From Phocaeicola fibrisolvens (GTDB taxonomy: Bacteria; Bacteroidota; Bacteroidia; Bacteroidales; Bacteroidaceae), in contig NZ_JAOQJI010000003.1 of the NCBI RefSeq assembly GCF_025567125.1, forward strand, positions 62,001-126,000: a stretch of 64,000 nucleotides of DNA. The letters run 5' to 3'. This document shows, one piece after another, positions 42,853 to 51,262 of the stretch (positions within the stretch are counted from its first letter, which is position 1; each line of letters starts with the position of its first letter). Both the position numbers and the translations under genes were made by a program. The notes beneath the pieces are model-generated. The model was given only the letters and a program-made list of their open reading frames with translations, was not told where the DNA came from and did no database searches.

Positions 42853-43300
42853 CTATCTCCAAATCCAGTTCCCGCATCAACCTTCTACGCCCCGGCACAC
42901 AAAAAAGCGAAGCTACCAACAGCATTCCCACACACAACAAACTTGTCAGATTAAGCGTTGTATAATATACTGTCAGATTAAACAATACCGGAGCCCCTAG
43001 CATAGCCAGCCGAATTTCACACCAGCGACGATAGCTCACCAGTGCTTCCGGTAATGACAACTGCCGCACATAGCGTGTCAATGAAAGGCTGAACATACGT
43101 AACGAAAGAGGTATCAGACAGACAGCCAACAAAATGCCCACCGTCTGAAGGATATATTCTGCTCGCACATCACCCACCAAGCTACCCTGAGGAAAAACAT
43201 CTGTTTCATACAACACACACCATACGACAGCAAAAATCCACCACAAGGCAAACTCTACTTCCAACAACCGAAGCAAACAAGATATTTTCTTTTCCATCAC
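42836..43300 (-). CDS. membrane protein of unknown function (154 aa)
   Basis: I do not recognise the family. Four hydrophobic segments are visible (about residues 15-33, 48-70, 95-115 and 118-136), with a basic loop (RRWCEIRLAML) and a charged tail (RRRLMRELDLEIDGDQK). It lies 9 bp after recR and overlaps the GNAT gene start, so the three genes form one unit. Confidence 0.75.
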   Translation of the reverse strand: MMEKKISCLLRLLEVEFALWWIFAVVWCVLYETDVFPQGSLVGDVRAEYILQTVGILLAVCLIPLSLRMFSLSLTRYVRQLSLPEALVSYRRWCEIRLAMLGAPVLFNLTVYYTTLNLTSLLCVGMLLVASLFCVPGRRRLMRELDLEIDGDQK

Positions 43301-43309
43301 ACATTCTTT

Positions 43310-43927
43310 TTAAATGGTTCCTGTAAAAGCGACACGATTCACGATAGACCGCCCTAACGTCACTTCATCTGTATACTGCAATTCATCACCAATAGATATC
43401 CCCCTGGCAATCATGGTTATTTTCACCTCACAACCTGCCAGTTTACGAAAAATATAGAAATTGGTCGTATCGCCTTCCATGGTAGAACTCAATGCCAGAA
43501 TGACCTCCTTGACCGTACCTTCCTTGACACGGTTTACCAAACTCTCGATTTCCAAATCGGAAGGACCTATACCATCCATGGGAGAAATCACGCCCCCAAG
43601 CACATGATACAACCCATGATACTGCTGGGTATTCTCTACCGCCATCACGTCGCGTATATTTTCTACCACACATACAGTCGTTGCATCACGCAAAGGGTTA
43701 GAACAGATACGGCACACGTCGGTGTCGGAAATATTGTGACACACCTTACAATATTTTACTTCTTTCTTTAAAGTGGAAATCGCATTGCTGAAAGCTTCCA
43801 CCGTAGCATTATCCTGGCGTAACAGATGCAGTACCAGACGCATGGCAGTTTTCCGCCCGATTCCAGGAAGTTTAGCAAACTCTCCCACTGCCTTTTCCAG
43901 CAAAACTGAAGGATATTGTTGATTCAT
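43310..43927 (-). CDS. recR: recombination mediator RecR
   Basis: RecR acts with RecO/RecF to load RecA at gaps. The N-terminal helix-hairpin-helix segment (KLPGIGRKTAMRLVLHLL) is followed by a C4 zinc finger (C60, C63, C72, C75) and a Toprim domain (VCVVENIRDVMAVE onward), then a short C-terminal Walker-B-like part. The length of 205 is normal. It is divergent from engB. Confidence 0.97.
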   Translation of the reverse strand: MNQQYPSVLLEKAVGEFAKLPGIGRKTAMRLVLHLLRQDNATVEAFSNAISTLKKEVKYCKVCHNISDTDVCRICSNPLRDATTVCVVENIRDVMAVENTQQYHGLYHVLGGVISPMDGIGPSDLEIESLVNRVKEGTVKEVILALSSTMEGDTTNFYIFRKLAGCEVKITMIARGISIGDELQYTDEVTLGRSIVNRVAFTGTI

Positions 43928-43955
43928 TCTTTATGATTACTTTTCTTACAAAAGG

Positions 43956-43963
43956 CAAAAATA
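43956..43963 (-). promoter_or_regulatory. -7 box of the recR unit
   Basis: On the minus strand TATTTTTG fits TAnnTTTG, 29 bp before the recR ATG. Confidence 0.5.
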
Positions 43964-44007
43964 CAGATAAAATCCTTTAGCTGTATGCGGCAAAAGAGAA
44001 AAACAAT

Positions 44008-44015
44008 TACCTTTG
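44008..44015 (+). promoter_or_regulatory. -7 box of engB
   Basis: TACCTTTG is a perfect -7 box. Transcription would begin near 44022, after an in-frame ATG at 44013, so the engB start must be the ATG at 44040. Confidence 0.65.
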
Positions 44016-44039
44016 TATCAAACAACTCAAATTCGACCT

Positions 44040-44651
44040 ATGGACATTACCAGCGCAGAGTTTGTCGTAAGCAACTCACGGGCCGACATGTGCCCCCAAA
44101 CCCATTTACCGGAATACGCCTTTATCGGACGCTCCAACGTGGGAAAATCAAGTCTCATCAACATGCTGACCAAAAATCCCAAACTGGCCATGACCTCATC
44201 TACGCCAGGAAAGACTTTGCTTATCAATCATTTTCTGATCAACAAAGAATGGTATCTAGTCGACCTTCCTGGATATGGCTATGCACAGCGGGGAAAAAAA
44301 ATGATGGAAAAAATCCAAAAACTCATCGAATACTATGTACTCGATCGGGAACAATTGACCTGCCTCTTCGTCCTCGTAGATAGCCGACTTGACCCACAAC
44401 GTATTGATTTAGAATTTATTGAATGGTTAGGAGAAAATGGAATTCCTTTTGCACTGATTTTTACCAAAGCTGACAAACAAAGTGCCGGAAAAACCAAAGT
44501 CAACGTCAACCGTTATCTGGAGAAACTGAAAGAACAATGGGAAGAGCTTCCCCCTTATTTTGTATCCTCTTCAGAAAACAAAATTGGACGAGAAGAGATT
44601 CTGAATTATATCGAACAGATTAACCATTCGATCAAAGAACAGGCAGAATAA
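44040..44651 (+). CDS. engB: ribosome biogenesis GTPase YihA/YsxC/EngB
   Basis: This 203-residue GTPase is needed for large-subunit assembly and cell division. The G motifs are GRSNVGKSSL (30-39, P-loop), the switch I Thr in STPGKT (G2), DLPGYGYA (75-82), and FTKADK (G4). The start at 44040 is set by the family N-terminus MDITSAEFVVSNS and by the promoter position. A bidirectional terminator follows. Confidence 0.96.
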   Translation: MDITSAEFVVSNSRADMCPQTHLPEYAFIGRSNVGKSSLINMLTKNPKLAMTSSTPGKTLLINHFLINKEWYLVDLPGYGYAQRGKKMMEKIQKLIEYYVLDREQLTCLFVLVDSRLDPQRIDLEFIEWLGENGIPFALIFTKADKQSAGKTKVNVNRYLEKLKEQWEELPPYFVSSSENKIGREEILNYIEQINHSIKEQAE

Positions 44652-44656
44652 AAGGA

Positions 44657-44697
44657 TCTCCTCAAAATGGCATAAGTCACTTTGAGGAGATTTTATT
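44657..44697. terminator. terminator between engB and the DUF4738 gene
   Basis: ATCTCCTCAAA (44657-44667) pairs perfectly with TTTGAGGAGAT (44682-44692), followed by TTTATTTT. It serves engB and may also serve the convergent gene. Confidence 0.88.
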
Positions 44698-44715
44698 TTA
44701 CAGACAACTCAATCA

Positions 44716-45504
44716 TCAACGGGAGAATCCGATGTTCCCATTCTTATCTATATCCAGATGTACATTATAGCATGATGCCCCATCGGGAATACAAAGTGTT
44801 GCCACATAACGATAACCTTTCCCGTCTACCCTTACAAAATCCATATCACTTAGAATGGCATTACTCAGGAAATCTGCTGGCACCACCCGTTCAAACATTT
44901 CTTTCTTGATATCCTTGGAAAACAAGCGTTCCTTCCCTTTGTACACACAAATATGAATAATGTTGTCGTAGTATATATTCTCCACCGGAAGTCCTTCCTC
45001 ACTGATACTCAGCAGGGTCACCCTTTTCTTGGTAGGATTAATATAGGCATATCCACGATAACGTTCTCCGTCATAAAGAATGACCGAATCCTTCTCAAAA
45101 ACTTCGCTTTCAGTTTCACGGACCGGTACCACCGTTCCAAAAGAAAGCGTATCCGATTCGGCTTTATGCAAACTCACCACCTCCCCAATCGATGTCCGAT
45201 AACGCAGGCTATACACTTTCTGCTCTTCAATAAGATAATGAATGGGCTGTGCACTATATACAATCATCGTATCATGACGTATCGTAAACGGCATAGGAGC
45301 ATTTATCTGACTGGAATAATAAATACTGTCACCCTGAACCTTGAACAAAGGCGCTTCTGTATTATCATCCAACCAGATGCCTTGTAACAACCGCATGGCC
45401 TCACGGTCTTCCACCTGCTCTTCCGCTCCTTTCTGCTGAGGAGACATACATCCCCACATGAACCCTATCCCCCCAAGAAGCATTATCAAGCCTGATTTCT
45501 TCAT
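44716..45504 (-). CDS. DUF4738-like lipoprotein
   Basis: This 262-residue lipoprotein has a signal (hydrophobic LIMLLGGIGFMWG, then Cys 19). The mature part starts with a polar stretch, then LLQGIWLDDNTEAPLFKVQGDS and repeated beta strands, as in the Bacteroides DUF4738 family. The C-terminal segment VHLDIDKNGNIGF is characteristic. The function is unknown. It lies 20 bp after ugd on the same strand and is likely co-transcribed with it. Confidence 0.75.
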   Translation of the reverse strand: MKKSGLIMLLGGIGFMWGCMSPQQKGAEEQVEDREAMRLLQGIWLDDNTEAPLFKVQGDSIYYSSQINAPMPFTIRHDTMIVYSAQPIHYLIEEQKVYSLRYRTSIGEVVSLHKAESDTLSFGTVVPVRETESEVFEKDSVILYDGERYRGYAYINPTKKRVTLLSISEEGLPVENIYYDNIIHICVYKGKERLFSKDIKKEMFERVVPADFLSNAILSDMDFVRVDGKGYRYVATLCIPDGASCYNVHLDIDKNGNIGFSR

Positions 45505-45524
45505 GTGTCAATGAATCTATAAAT

Positions 45525-46838
45525 TTATTTTCCGATGCAATAGTAAGCTATTCCCAATTCAGAGAGTTCCTGCATGTCATAAATATTTCGCCCGTCAAAA
45601 ATGACCGGATGGTTCATCGTTTTTTTGATAACTCCCCAAGCCGGCAAACGGAATTCTTTCCATTCCGTCACCATCAGCAAAGCATCTGCATCCAGCAGAG
45701 CATCATACATATCACGCGCATAGTAAATGCTATCTCCCAGCCGACGACGAGCTTCATCCATAGCCGCAGGATCGTAAGCCCTGATCTGACAGCCGGCTTC
45801 TTTTAGCTTTTTAGTCAACACCAAAGCTGGAGCCTCCCGCATATCGTCTGTTTCCGGTTTAAAAGCCAATCCCCATAAAGCAACCGTCTTCCCTTTCAAA
45901 TCACCTTGATAATACTTACTGAGTTTACGGAATAGAATATCTTTCTGATCTTCATTGACAGCCTCCACCATTTTCAATACCCGCATGGAGTAACCGTGTT
46001 CTTCGGCTGTCTTGATTAAAGCCTTTACATCTTTCGGGAAGCAAGAGCCCCCGTAACCGCATCCCGGATAAAGAAACTTACGTCCGATACGGGTATCCGA
46101 ACCCAATCCGCTACGTACCATGTTTACATCCGCTCCCACAAGTTCACATAAATTGGCTATGTCATTCATAAAACTAATTCGCGTAGCCAACATCGAATTG
46201 GCCGCATACTTTGTCATTTCTGCAGATGGAATATCCATAAAAATCACCCGGAAATTGTTCAGCAAGAAAGGACGATAAAGCTTGCTCATCAAATTACGGG
46301 CACGCTCCGACTCCACACCTACCACCACACGGTCGGGAGTCATAAAGTCGTTGATTGCATTCCCTTCTTTGAGAAATTCCGGATTGGAAGCCACATCAAA
46401 GTCAATGGATACCCCGCGACGGTCCAGTTCCTCACGAATCACGGTTTTCACTTTTTGTGCCGTCCCCACCGGCACCGTACTCTTCGTCACTACCAGTACA
46501 TATTTCTTCATGCAACGGCCAATGGTACGAGCCACCTCGAGCACATACTGCAAATCAGCACTTCCATCTTCATTAGGTGGAGTACCTACAGCACTAAACA
46601 CAATAGACACCTCGTCCAGACAATCGGCCAGCGAAGTAGTAAACCGTAAACGCCCGGCTTTGACATTTCGCTGTACCATATCTTCGAGTCCTGGCTCATA
46701 GATAGGAATCTGCCCGTTCTTCAATGCAGCGATTTTTTCTTCATTCGTATCTACACAAATAACATTCGCCCCAGTTTCTGCAAAACATGTCCCCGATACC
46801 AAACCTACATATCCGGTCCCAACAATTGCTATATTCAT
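45525..46838 (-). CDS. ugd: UDP-glucose 6-dehydrogenase
   Basis: It oxidises UDP-glucose to UDP-glucuronate with two NAD+, for capsule and glycan synthesis. The N-terminal Rossmann loop is AIVGTGYVGLVSG and the catalytic cysteine is in YGGSCFPKD (C266). A C-terminal UDP-binding domain follows (WGLAFKPETDDMREAP). The length of 437 is normal. The frame extends upstream to 46973, but the family start MNIAIVGTGYVG is at 46838. Confidence 0.96.
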   Translation of the reverse strand: MNIAIVGTGYVGLVSGTCFAETGANVICVDTNEEKIAALKNGQIPIYEPGLEDMVQRNVKAGRLRFTTSLADCLDEVSIVFSAVGTPPNEDGSADLQYVLEVARTIGRCMKKYVLVVTKSTVPVGTAQKVKTVIREELDRRGVSIDFDVASNPEFLKEGNAINDFMTPDRVVVGVESERARNLMSKLYRPFLLNNFRVIFMDIPSAEMTKYAANSMLATRISFMNDIANLCELVGADVNMVRSGLGSDTRIGRKFLYPGCGYGGSCFPKDVKALIKTAEEHGYSMRVLKMVEAVNEDQKDILFRKLSKYYQGDLKGKTVALWGLAFKPETDDMREAPALVLTKKLKEAGCQIRAYDPAAMDEARRRLGDSIYYARDMYDALLDADALLMVTEWKEFRLPAWGVIKKTMNHPVIFDGRNIYDMQELSELGIAYYCIGK

Positions 46839-46871
46839 GATGATTAAAGTATTTCTTGCATTTTTCCCCGA

Positions 46872-46879
46872 CAAAATTA
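46872..46879 (-). promoter_or_regulatory. -7 box of ugd
   Basis: On the minus strand TAATTTTG fits TAnnTTTG, 34 bp before the ATG. A TTTG at 46898-46895 is only 15 bp upstream, shorter than usual. Confidence 0.5.
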
Positions 46880-46945
46880 CAACAAATTTGAATTCAAATC
46901 GAAAAATGCCCGCCGAAAGATAACCCTCATAAGAGAAAAATGTAT

Positions 46946-46953
46946 TAATTTTG
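46946..46953 (+). promoter_or_regulatory. -7 box immediately before the HU/SPOR gene
   Basis: TAATTTTG ends only 4 bases before the ATG at 46958. Because initiation is expected about 5-7 bases after this box, the mRNA would have almost no leader. Confidence 0.5.
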
Positions 46954-46957
46954 CAAT

Positions 46958-48097
46958 ATGATTGAATTAGCAAAACATATAGAAGTACTATTGCTGGAAA
47001 ACGACTGCGTCATTGTCCCGGGCCTAGGAGGCTTTATTGCACACAGACGTCAGGCTTCTTTCTCAGAGCACACAGGAGAATTCCAGCCTCCTCTCCGTAC
47101 CATCGGATTCAATCCTCAACTGGTTATGAACGACGGATTGCTTGTACAGTCGTACATGCAGGCATACAATACAGACTTTCCCGACGCTACACGACGAATT
47201 GAAAAGATTGTTACCGAAATGAAAGATCAGCTTTACCAGCAAGGCCAGGTAGAGCTTAAAAACGTGGGTACAATTTATTACAACATGAATGGAGGTTACG
47301 CCTTTGAACCGGCAACTTCCTCGTTTTTTACTCCAAGCTTATACGGTCTGGAAAGTTTCACGCTTTCAGCACTTCAACCGATTACGAAACCTTCTGGCTC
47401 AGAAAAAGTTCTTCCGGAAATAAAGGTCTCTCACAAGAAACATATTTCCGTACGCCATTGGGCACGTAACATAGTAGCCGTAGCAGCTGCCGTCTGCCTG
47501 TTTTTCATTCTTTCTGTACCGGTAGAAAACACCTATATGGACGATGCGAACTATGCTTCCCTTGGATCAGTCAGCATGTTTGATGCCATCCGCAACCAAT
47601 CGGTTGCCACCAGCATACAAACCCATCAGACAGCTAAATCTCAGAAAGCAATCCAAAAGCAACAGAGCGGTGAAAAAAGAGTTCGCAACAACATCAACAC
47701 CCTCAAACCTGTAGTAATTAAAACGGAAAAAGTAGCTGCGGATCCTACCGTAGTAAACACCACGAAGAAAAAATCCAAAGCTGTACAGGCTTCCTCCGTA
47801 AGAACAAAGGCAAAAGTTGCGGCTGAAGCTACTCCAAAACAAAATCCGATACAACCTACAGCCAATAAGAAAAAAACTTATATTATTGTAGCCAGCCTGA
47901 CAACTGCCAGTGACGCGCAAAAGGAACTGAAGAAACTCCAACAAAAAGGTTATAAAGACTGTCAGGTACTGGAAACCGACGGACGATTCCGTATTGCATT
48001 GGCAAGCTATACAAATGCGGGCGATGCATATAAAAAGGTACAAAATTTGCGTAACCAGGAGGAATTTAAAAGTGCCTGGGTTTTCACTTCAAAATAA
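46958..48097 (+). CDS. HU-CCDC81-like and SPOR domain membrane protein
   Basis: The N-terminal region (about residues 1-120, LAKHIEVLLLENDCVIVPGLGGFIAH onward) matches the prokaryotic HU-CCDC81 domains of Bacteroidetes, HU-fold modules proposed to act near the envelope. One transmembrane segment (about 170-187, NIVAVAAAVCLFFILSV) leads to a basic linker rich in Lys, Gln and Thr (about 215-300). A C-terminal SPOR domain follows (about 305-379, KTYIIVASLTTASDAQKEL), which binds denuded glycan at division sites. This suggests a link between the cytoplasm and the septal peptidoglycan. The FHA gene follows after 18 bp. Confidence 0.85.
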   Translation: MIELAKHIEVLLLENDCVIVPGLGGFIAHRRQASFSEHTGEFQPPLRTIGFNPQLVMNDGLLVQSYMQAYNTDFPDATRRIEKIVTEMKDQLYQQGQVELKNVGTIYYNMNGGYAFEPATSSFFTPSLYGLESFTLSALQPITKPSGSEKVLPEIKVSHKKHISVRHWARNIVAVAAAVCLFFILSVPVENTYMDDANYASLGSVSMFDAIRNQSVATSIQTHQTAKSQKAIQKQQSGEKRVRNNINTLKPVVIKTEKVAADPTVVNTTKKKSKAVQASSVRTKAKVAAEATPKQNPIQPTANKKKTYIIVASLTTASDAQKELKKLQQKGYKDCQVLETDGRFRIALASYTNAGDAYKKVQNLRNQEEFKSAWVFTSK

Positions 48098-48115
48098 ATA
48101 CGTTTTTTAAAACAG

Positions 48116-48655
48116 ATGAAAAGAGTAAGATGCCCCAAATGTGACAATTTCATCCAGTTTGATGAGACTAAATATAAAGAAGGACAGTCACTCGTCTTTA
48201 TTTGTGACAACTGCAAGAAACAGTTCAGCATCCGTATCGGCAAGTCCAAACTGAACGCAGCCAACCGCAAAGCTGAGGTGGTGGACGAAAAGGAAGGCGT
48301 GCAGGACTTCGGCAATGTACTGGCCGTAGAGAACGTGTTTGCCTACAAACAGGTGTTGCCGCTGCATGAAGGCGACAACCTCATCGGACGCCGGTGCAAG
48401 GGAAACGACATCGACATTCCCATCGAAAGCAACGACCCGAGCCTGGACCGCCGGCATTGCTACATCAACGTCAAAAAAGACAAACAAGGAAAAATTATTT
48501 ATACGCTCCGTGACAACGACAGCATCACGGGCACTTTTCTGATGAACGAAATACTGGGCCCGAAAGAGCGCGTCCGCATTGAAGACGGAGCCGTCATTAC
48601 CCTCGGTGCCACAACCCTGATTCTGAGAGCGGCAGAAGGACAAACGGAAGAATAA
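48116..48655 (+). CDS. zinc-ribbon and FHA domain protein
   Basis: This 179-residue cytosolic protein has an N-terminal zinc ribbon (C6, C9, C30, C33) and a C-terminal FHA domain (about 75-172) with the core LIGRRCKGNDIDIPI. FHA domains bind phosphothreonine. Here the usual SxxH becomes SLDRRHC, and the later Asn-Gly becomes Thr-Gly, so phosphopeptide binding is uncertain. It lies 18 bp after the HU/SPOR gene and is likely co-transcribed with it; the hydrogenase operon starts 67 bp downstream. Confidence 0.8.
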   Translation: MKRVRCPKCDNFIQFDETKYKEGQSLVFICDNCKKQFSIRIGKSKLNAANRKAEVVDEKEGVQDFGNVLAVENVFAYKQVLPLHEGDNLIGRRCKGNDIDIPIESNDPSLDRRHCYINVKKDKQGKIIYTLRDNDSITGTFLMNEILGPKERVRIEDGAVITLGATTLILRAAEGQTEE

Positions 48656-48722
48656 CCGCCGCACTTATCTTCGTATATACAATTTAGGATAACTATAACA
48701 CTAACAAACCTTTTACTCAATT

Positions 48723-50198
48723 ATGGCTTTTACAAACAACGTAATGATTGTCCGGCACAAACTGCTGGAAAACCTGGTTGCTTTATGGAAAGAAAATCAA
48801 TTAGTAGAGAAAATCGACCGCATTCCTCTGGAACTCAGTCCGCGCCGTTCACAACCGGTGGGACGCTGCTGCATCCACAAGGAACGTGCCGTTACCAAAT
48901 ATAAGTTGCTCCCACTGCTGGGTTGGGATATGACCGACGAAACGGATGAGCTGACTCCCCTTTCTGAATATGCTCGCAAGACATTGGCACGCAAGGAAAG
49001 AATCAAGGAAAACATTCTTTGCGTCATCGACGAGGCATGTTCTTCCTGCGTGCAGGTGAACTACGAGGTAAGTAACCTTTGCCGGGGTTGTGTGGCCAGA
49101 AGCTGCTACATGAACTGTCCGAAAGGTGCCGTACATTTCGACAAGAAAACCGGCCAAGCCCATATTGACCACGACAAGTGTATCAGCTGCGGTATCTGCC
49201 ACAAGAGCTGTCCGTACCACGCCATCGTGTACATCCCGGTGCCGTGTGAGGAAGCTTGTCCTGTAAAAGCCATCAGCAAAGACGAACATTACATCGAACA
49301 CATCGACGAAAGCAAGTGCATCTACTGCGGCAAGTGCCTGAATGCCTGCCCCTTCGGTGCTATCTTCGAAATTTCCCAAGTGTTCGATGTACTGGAAGCC
49401 ATCCGCAAGGGAGAACAGGTGATTGCCATCCCGGCTCCTTCGGTATTGGGCCAGTTCAATGCCACCATCGACCAAGTATACGGGGCATTGAAAGAAATCG
49501 GTTTTGCCGATGTGATTGAAGTGGCCGAAGGTGCCATGCATACCACCAGCAACGAAGCGCACGAACTGCTGGAGAAACTGGAAGAAGGACAGAAATTCAT
49601 GACTACTTCCTGCTGTCCGTCGTACATCGAGCTGGTCAACAAACACATTCCGGCCATGAAGCCTTACGTATCCAGCACCGGCTCTCCGATGTATTATGCA
49701 GCCCGCATCGCTAAACAGAAATACCCGAATGCCAAAGTAGTCTTCATCGGTCCGTGTATCGCCAAACGAAAAGAAGCACAGCGCGACGAATGTGTGGACT
49801 ACGTGCTGACCTTCGAAGAACTTCATCCGATGTTCCGCGGACTGGGCATCGAACTGGAAAAAGCCAATCCGTATAAGGTGGCCTACGAATCTGTCTGCGA
49901 GGCACACGGATTTGCACAGGCTGGCGGTGTGGCCGGAGCAGTGAAAGCTTACTTGGGTCCGAAAGCCAACGGCATCAAAATCATGCAGTTCTCCGACTTC
50001 ACGAAGAAGAACATCGGGGTGCTCCGTGCATACGCCAAGACGGGTAAGGTAGACGCCCAGTTCATTGAAATGATGGCCTGCGAAGGCGGATGCGTGACCG
50101 GTCCGAGCGCACACAATGACCCGGTATCCGGCAAACGCCAATTGAACCAGGATTTGCTGAAACGTACCCTCAAGTACGAAAACAGCAATCAGGAATAA
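48723..50198 (+). CDS. hydA: monomeric [FeFe] hydrogenase (group B-like)
   Basis: It reduces protons to H2, or the reverse, with ferredoxin-type electrons, in the cytosol. The N-terminal half carries several cysteine clusters, including two 4Fe-4S ferredoxin motifs (CISCGICHKSCP and CIYCGKCLNACP) and an extra Cys set upstream. The H-cluster domain retains the proton-relay cysteine C297 and the cubane ligands C298, C345, C453 and C457 (motifs TTSCCPSY, GPCIAKRKE, ACEGGCVTGP). The L2 motif has Gly where the classical enzymes have Met. No fused NADH or HydB/HydC modules are present. hydE starts 3 bp after its stop. Confidence 0.95.
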   Translation: MAFTNNVMIVRHKLLENLVALWKENQLVEKIDRIPLELSPRRSQPVGRCCIHKERAVTKYKLLPLLGWDMTDETDELTPLSEYARKTLARKERIKENILCVIDEACSSCVQVNYEVSNLCRGCVARSCYMNCPKGAVHFDKKTGQAHIDHDKCISCGICHKSCPYHAIVYIPVPCEEACPVKAISKDEHYIEHIDESKCIYCGKCLNACPFGAIFEISQVFDVLEAIRKGEQVIAIPAPSVLGQFNATIDQVYGALKEIGFADVIEVAEGAMHTTSNEAHELLEKLEEGQKFMTTSCCPSYIELVNKHIPAMKPYVSSTGSPMYYAARIAKQKYPNAKVVFIGPCIAKRKEAQRDECVDYVLTFEELHPMFRGLGIELEKANPYKVAYESVCEAHGFAQAGGVAGAVKAYLGPKANGIKIMQFSDFTKKNIGVLRAYAKTGKVDAQFIEMMACEGGCVTGPSAHNDPVSGKRQLNQDLLKRTLKYENSNQE

Positions 50199-50201
50199 TC
50201 C

Positions 50202-51248
50202 ATGAAAGAATTGATAGAACGCCTTTACCGGGAGCAGACACTGGCTCCCGGTGAATTGCGTACCCTTCTGCTGGAGTGCCGGGGGGAAAACCTCGACTTT
50301 CTCATGCAAAAGGCACGCACGGTGGCCCAAAGCCATTTCGGCAACAAAATCTATATCCGCGGCCTCATCGAAGTGGGCAATTGCTGCCACAACGACTGTC
50401 TGTATTGCGGTATCCGGAGAAGCAACCGCCACCTGGAACGCTACCGCCTAGATGAGGAAACCATTCTGGCCTGCTGCCGCCACGGATACGAACTGGGATT
50501 CCGTACGTTTGTGCTGCAAGGAGGCGAAGACAACTACATGACCGATGAACGGGTCACCTCCATAGTGGCCGCCATCCGTACCTTCTTTCCCGATGTGGCC
50601 ATCACCCTTTCCCTCGGTGAACGCCCTACCGTTTCCTACGAACGTTTTTTTCAGGCGGGAGCCAACCGCTACCTGCTGCGTCACGAGACGCACAACGAAG
50701 CCCATTACCGTCGTCTGCACCCCGACAGCATGTCACTTTCCAACCGTCTGCGATGTCTGGAAGACCTGAAACGCATCGGATTCCAGACGGGTACCGGCAT
50801 CATGGTGGGAAGTCCGGGGCAAACCGTCGATAACCTGGTGGAAGACATTCTCTTCATCGAGCAGTTCCGCCCTCAGATGATTGGCATCGGACCTTTCCTG
50901 CCGCATCACGACACTCCCTTTGCTTCCTGTCCGCCCGGCAGCCTGACTCAGACCCTGACGTTGCTCTCCATTTTCCGGCTGATGCACCCGCAGGCACTGA
51001 TTCCCTCGACCACCGCACTGGCCAGCCTCACGCCCGACGGACGGGAGAAAGGTATCCTGGCAGGCGGTAACGTAGTGATGCCCAACCTTTCGCCGGTGGA
51101 ACAACGGAAGAAATATGCCTTGTACGATCACAAAGCCTCCATGGGTTCGGAAGCCGCCGAAGGATTGCGTCTGCTGGCACAACGGCTGGCAGCCATCGGA
51201 TATGAAATAGATAAAAGCCGCGGAGACTATCCCGGCAAGACGTTATAA
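50202..51248 (+). CDS. hydE: [FeFe] hydrogenase H-cluster radical SAM maturase HydE
   Basis: HydE helps build the azadithiolate/iron precursor of the H-cluster. The 348-residue radical SAM TIM barrel has the cluster motif CHNDCLYC (C62, C66, C69). LQGGEDNYMTDERV, RHETHNEAHYRRLHP and MVGSPGQTVDNLVEDI are typical of HydE. The ATG lies 3 bp after the hydA stop, and hydG follows after 14 bp. Confidence 0.96.
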   Translation: MKELIERLYREQTLAPGELRTLLLECRGENLDFLMQKARTVAQSHFGNKIYIRGLIEVGNCCHNDCLYCGIRRSNRHLERYRLDEETILACCRHGYELGFRTFVLQGGEDNYMTDERVTSIVAAIRTFFPDVAITLSLGERPTVSYERFFQAGANRYLLRHETHNEAHYRRLHPDSMSLSNRLRCLEDLKRIGFQTGTGIMVGSPGQTVDNLVEDILFIEQFRPQMIGIGPFLPHHDTPFASCPPGSLTQTLTLLSIFRLMHPQALIPSTTALASLTPDGREKGILAGGNVVMPNLSPVEQRKKYALYDHKASMGSEAAEGLRLLAQRLAAIGYEIDKSRGDYPGKTL

Positions 51249-51262
51249 CTTACATTGCAACT

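Noticed and set aside
48849..50432. Minus-strand open frame of 527 codons antisense to hydA and hydE
   Set aside because: It spans two clearly recognised genes in the opposite strand and has no domain or start signal.
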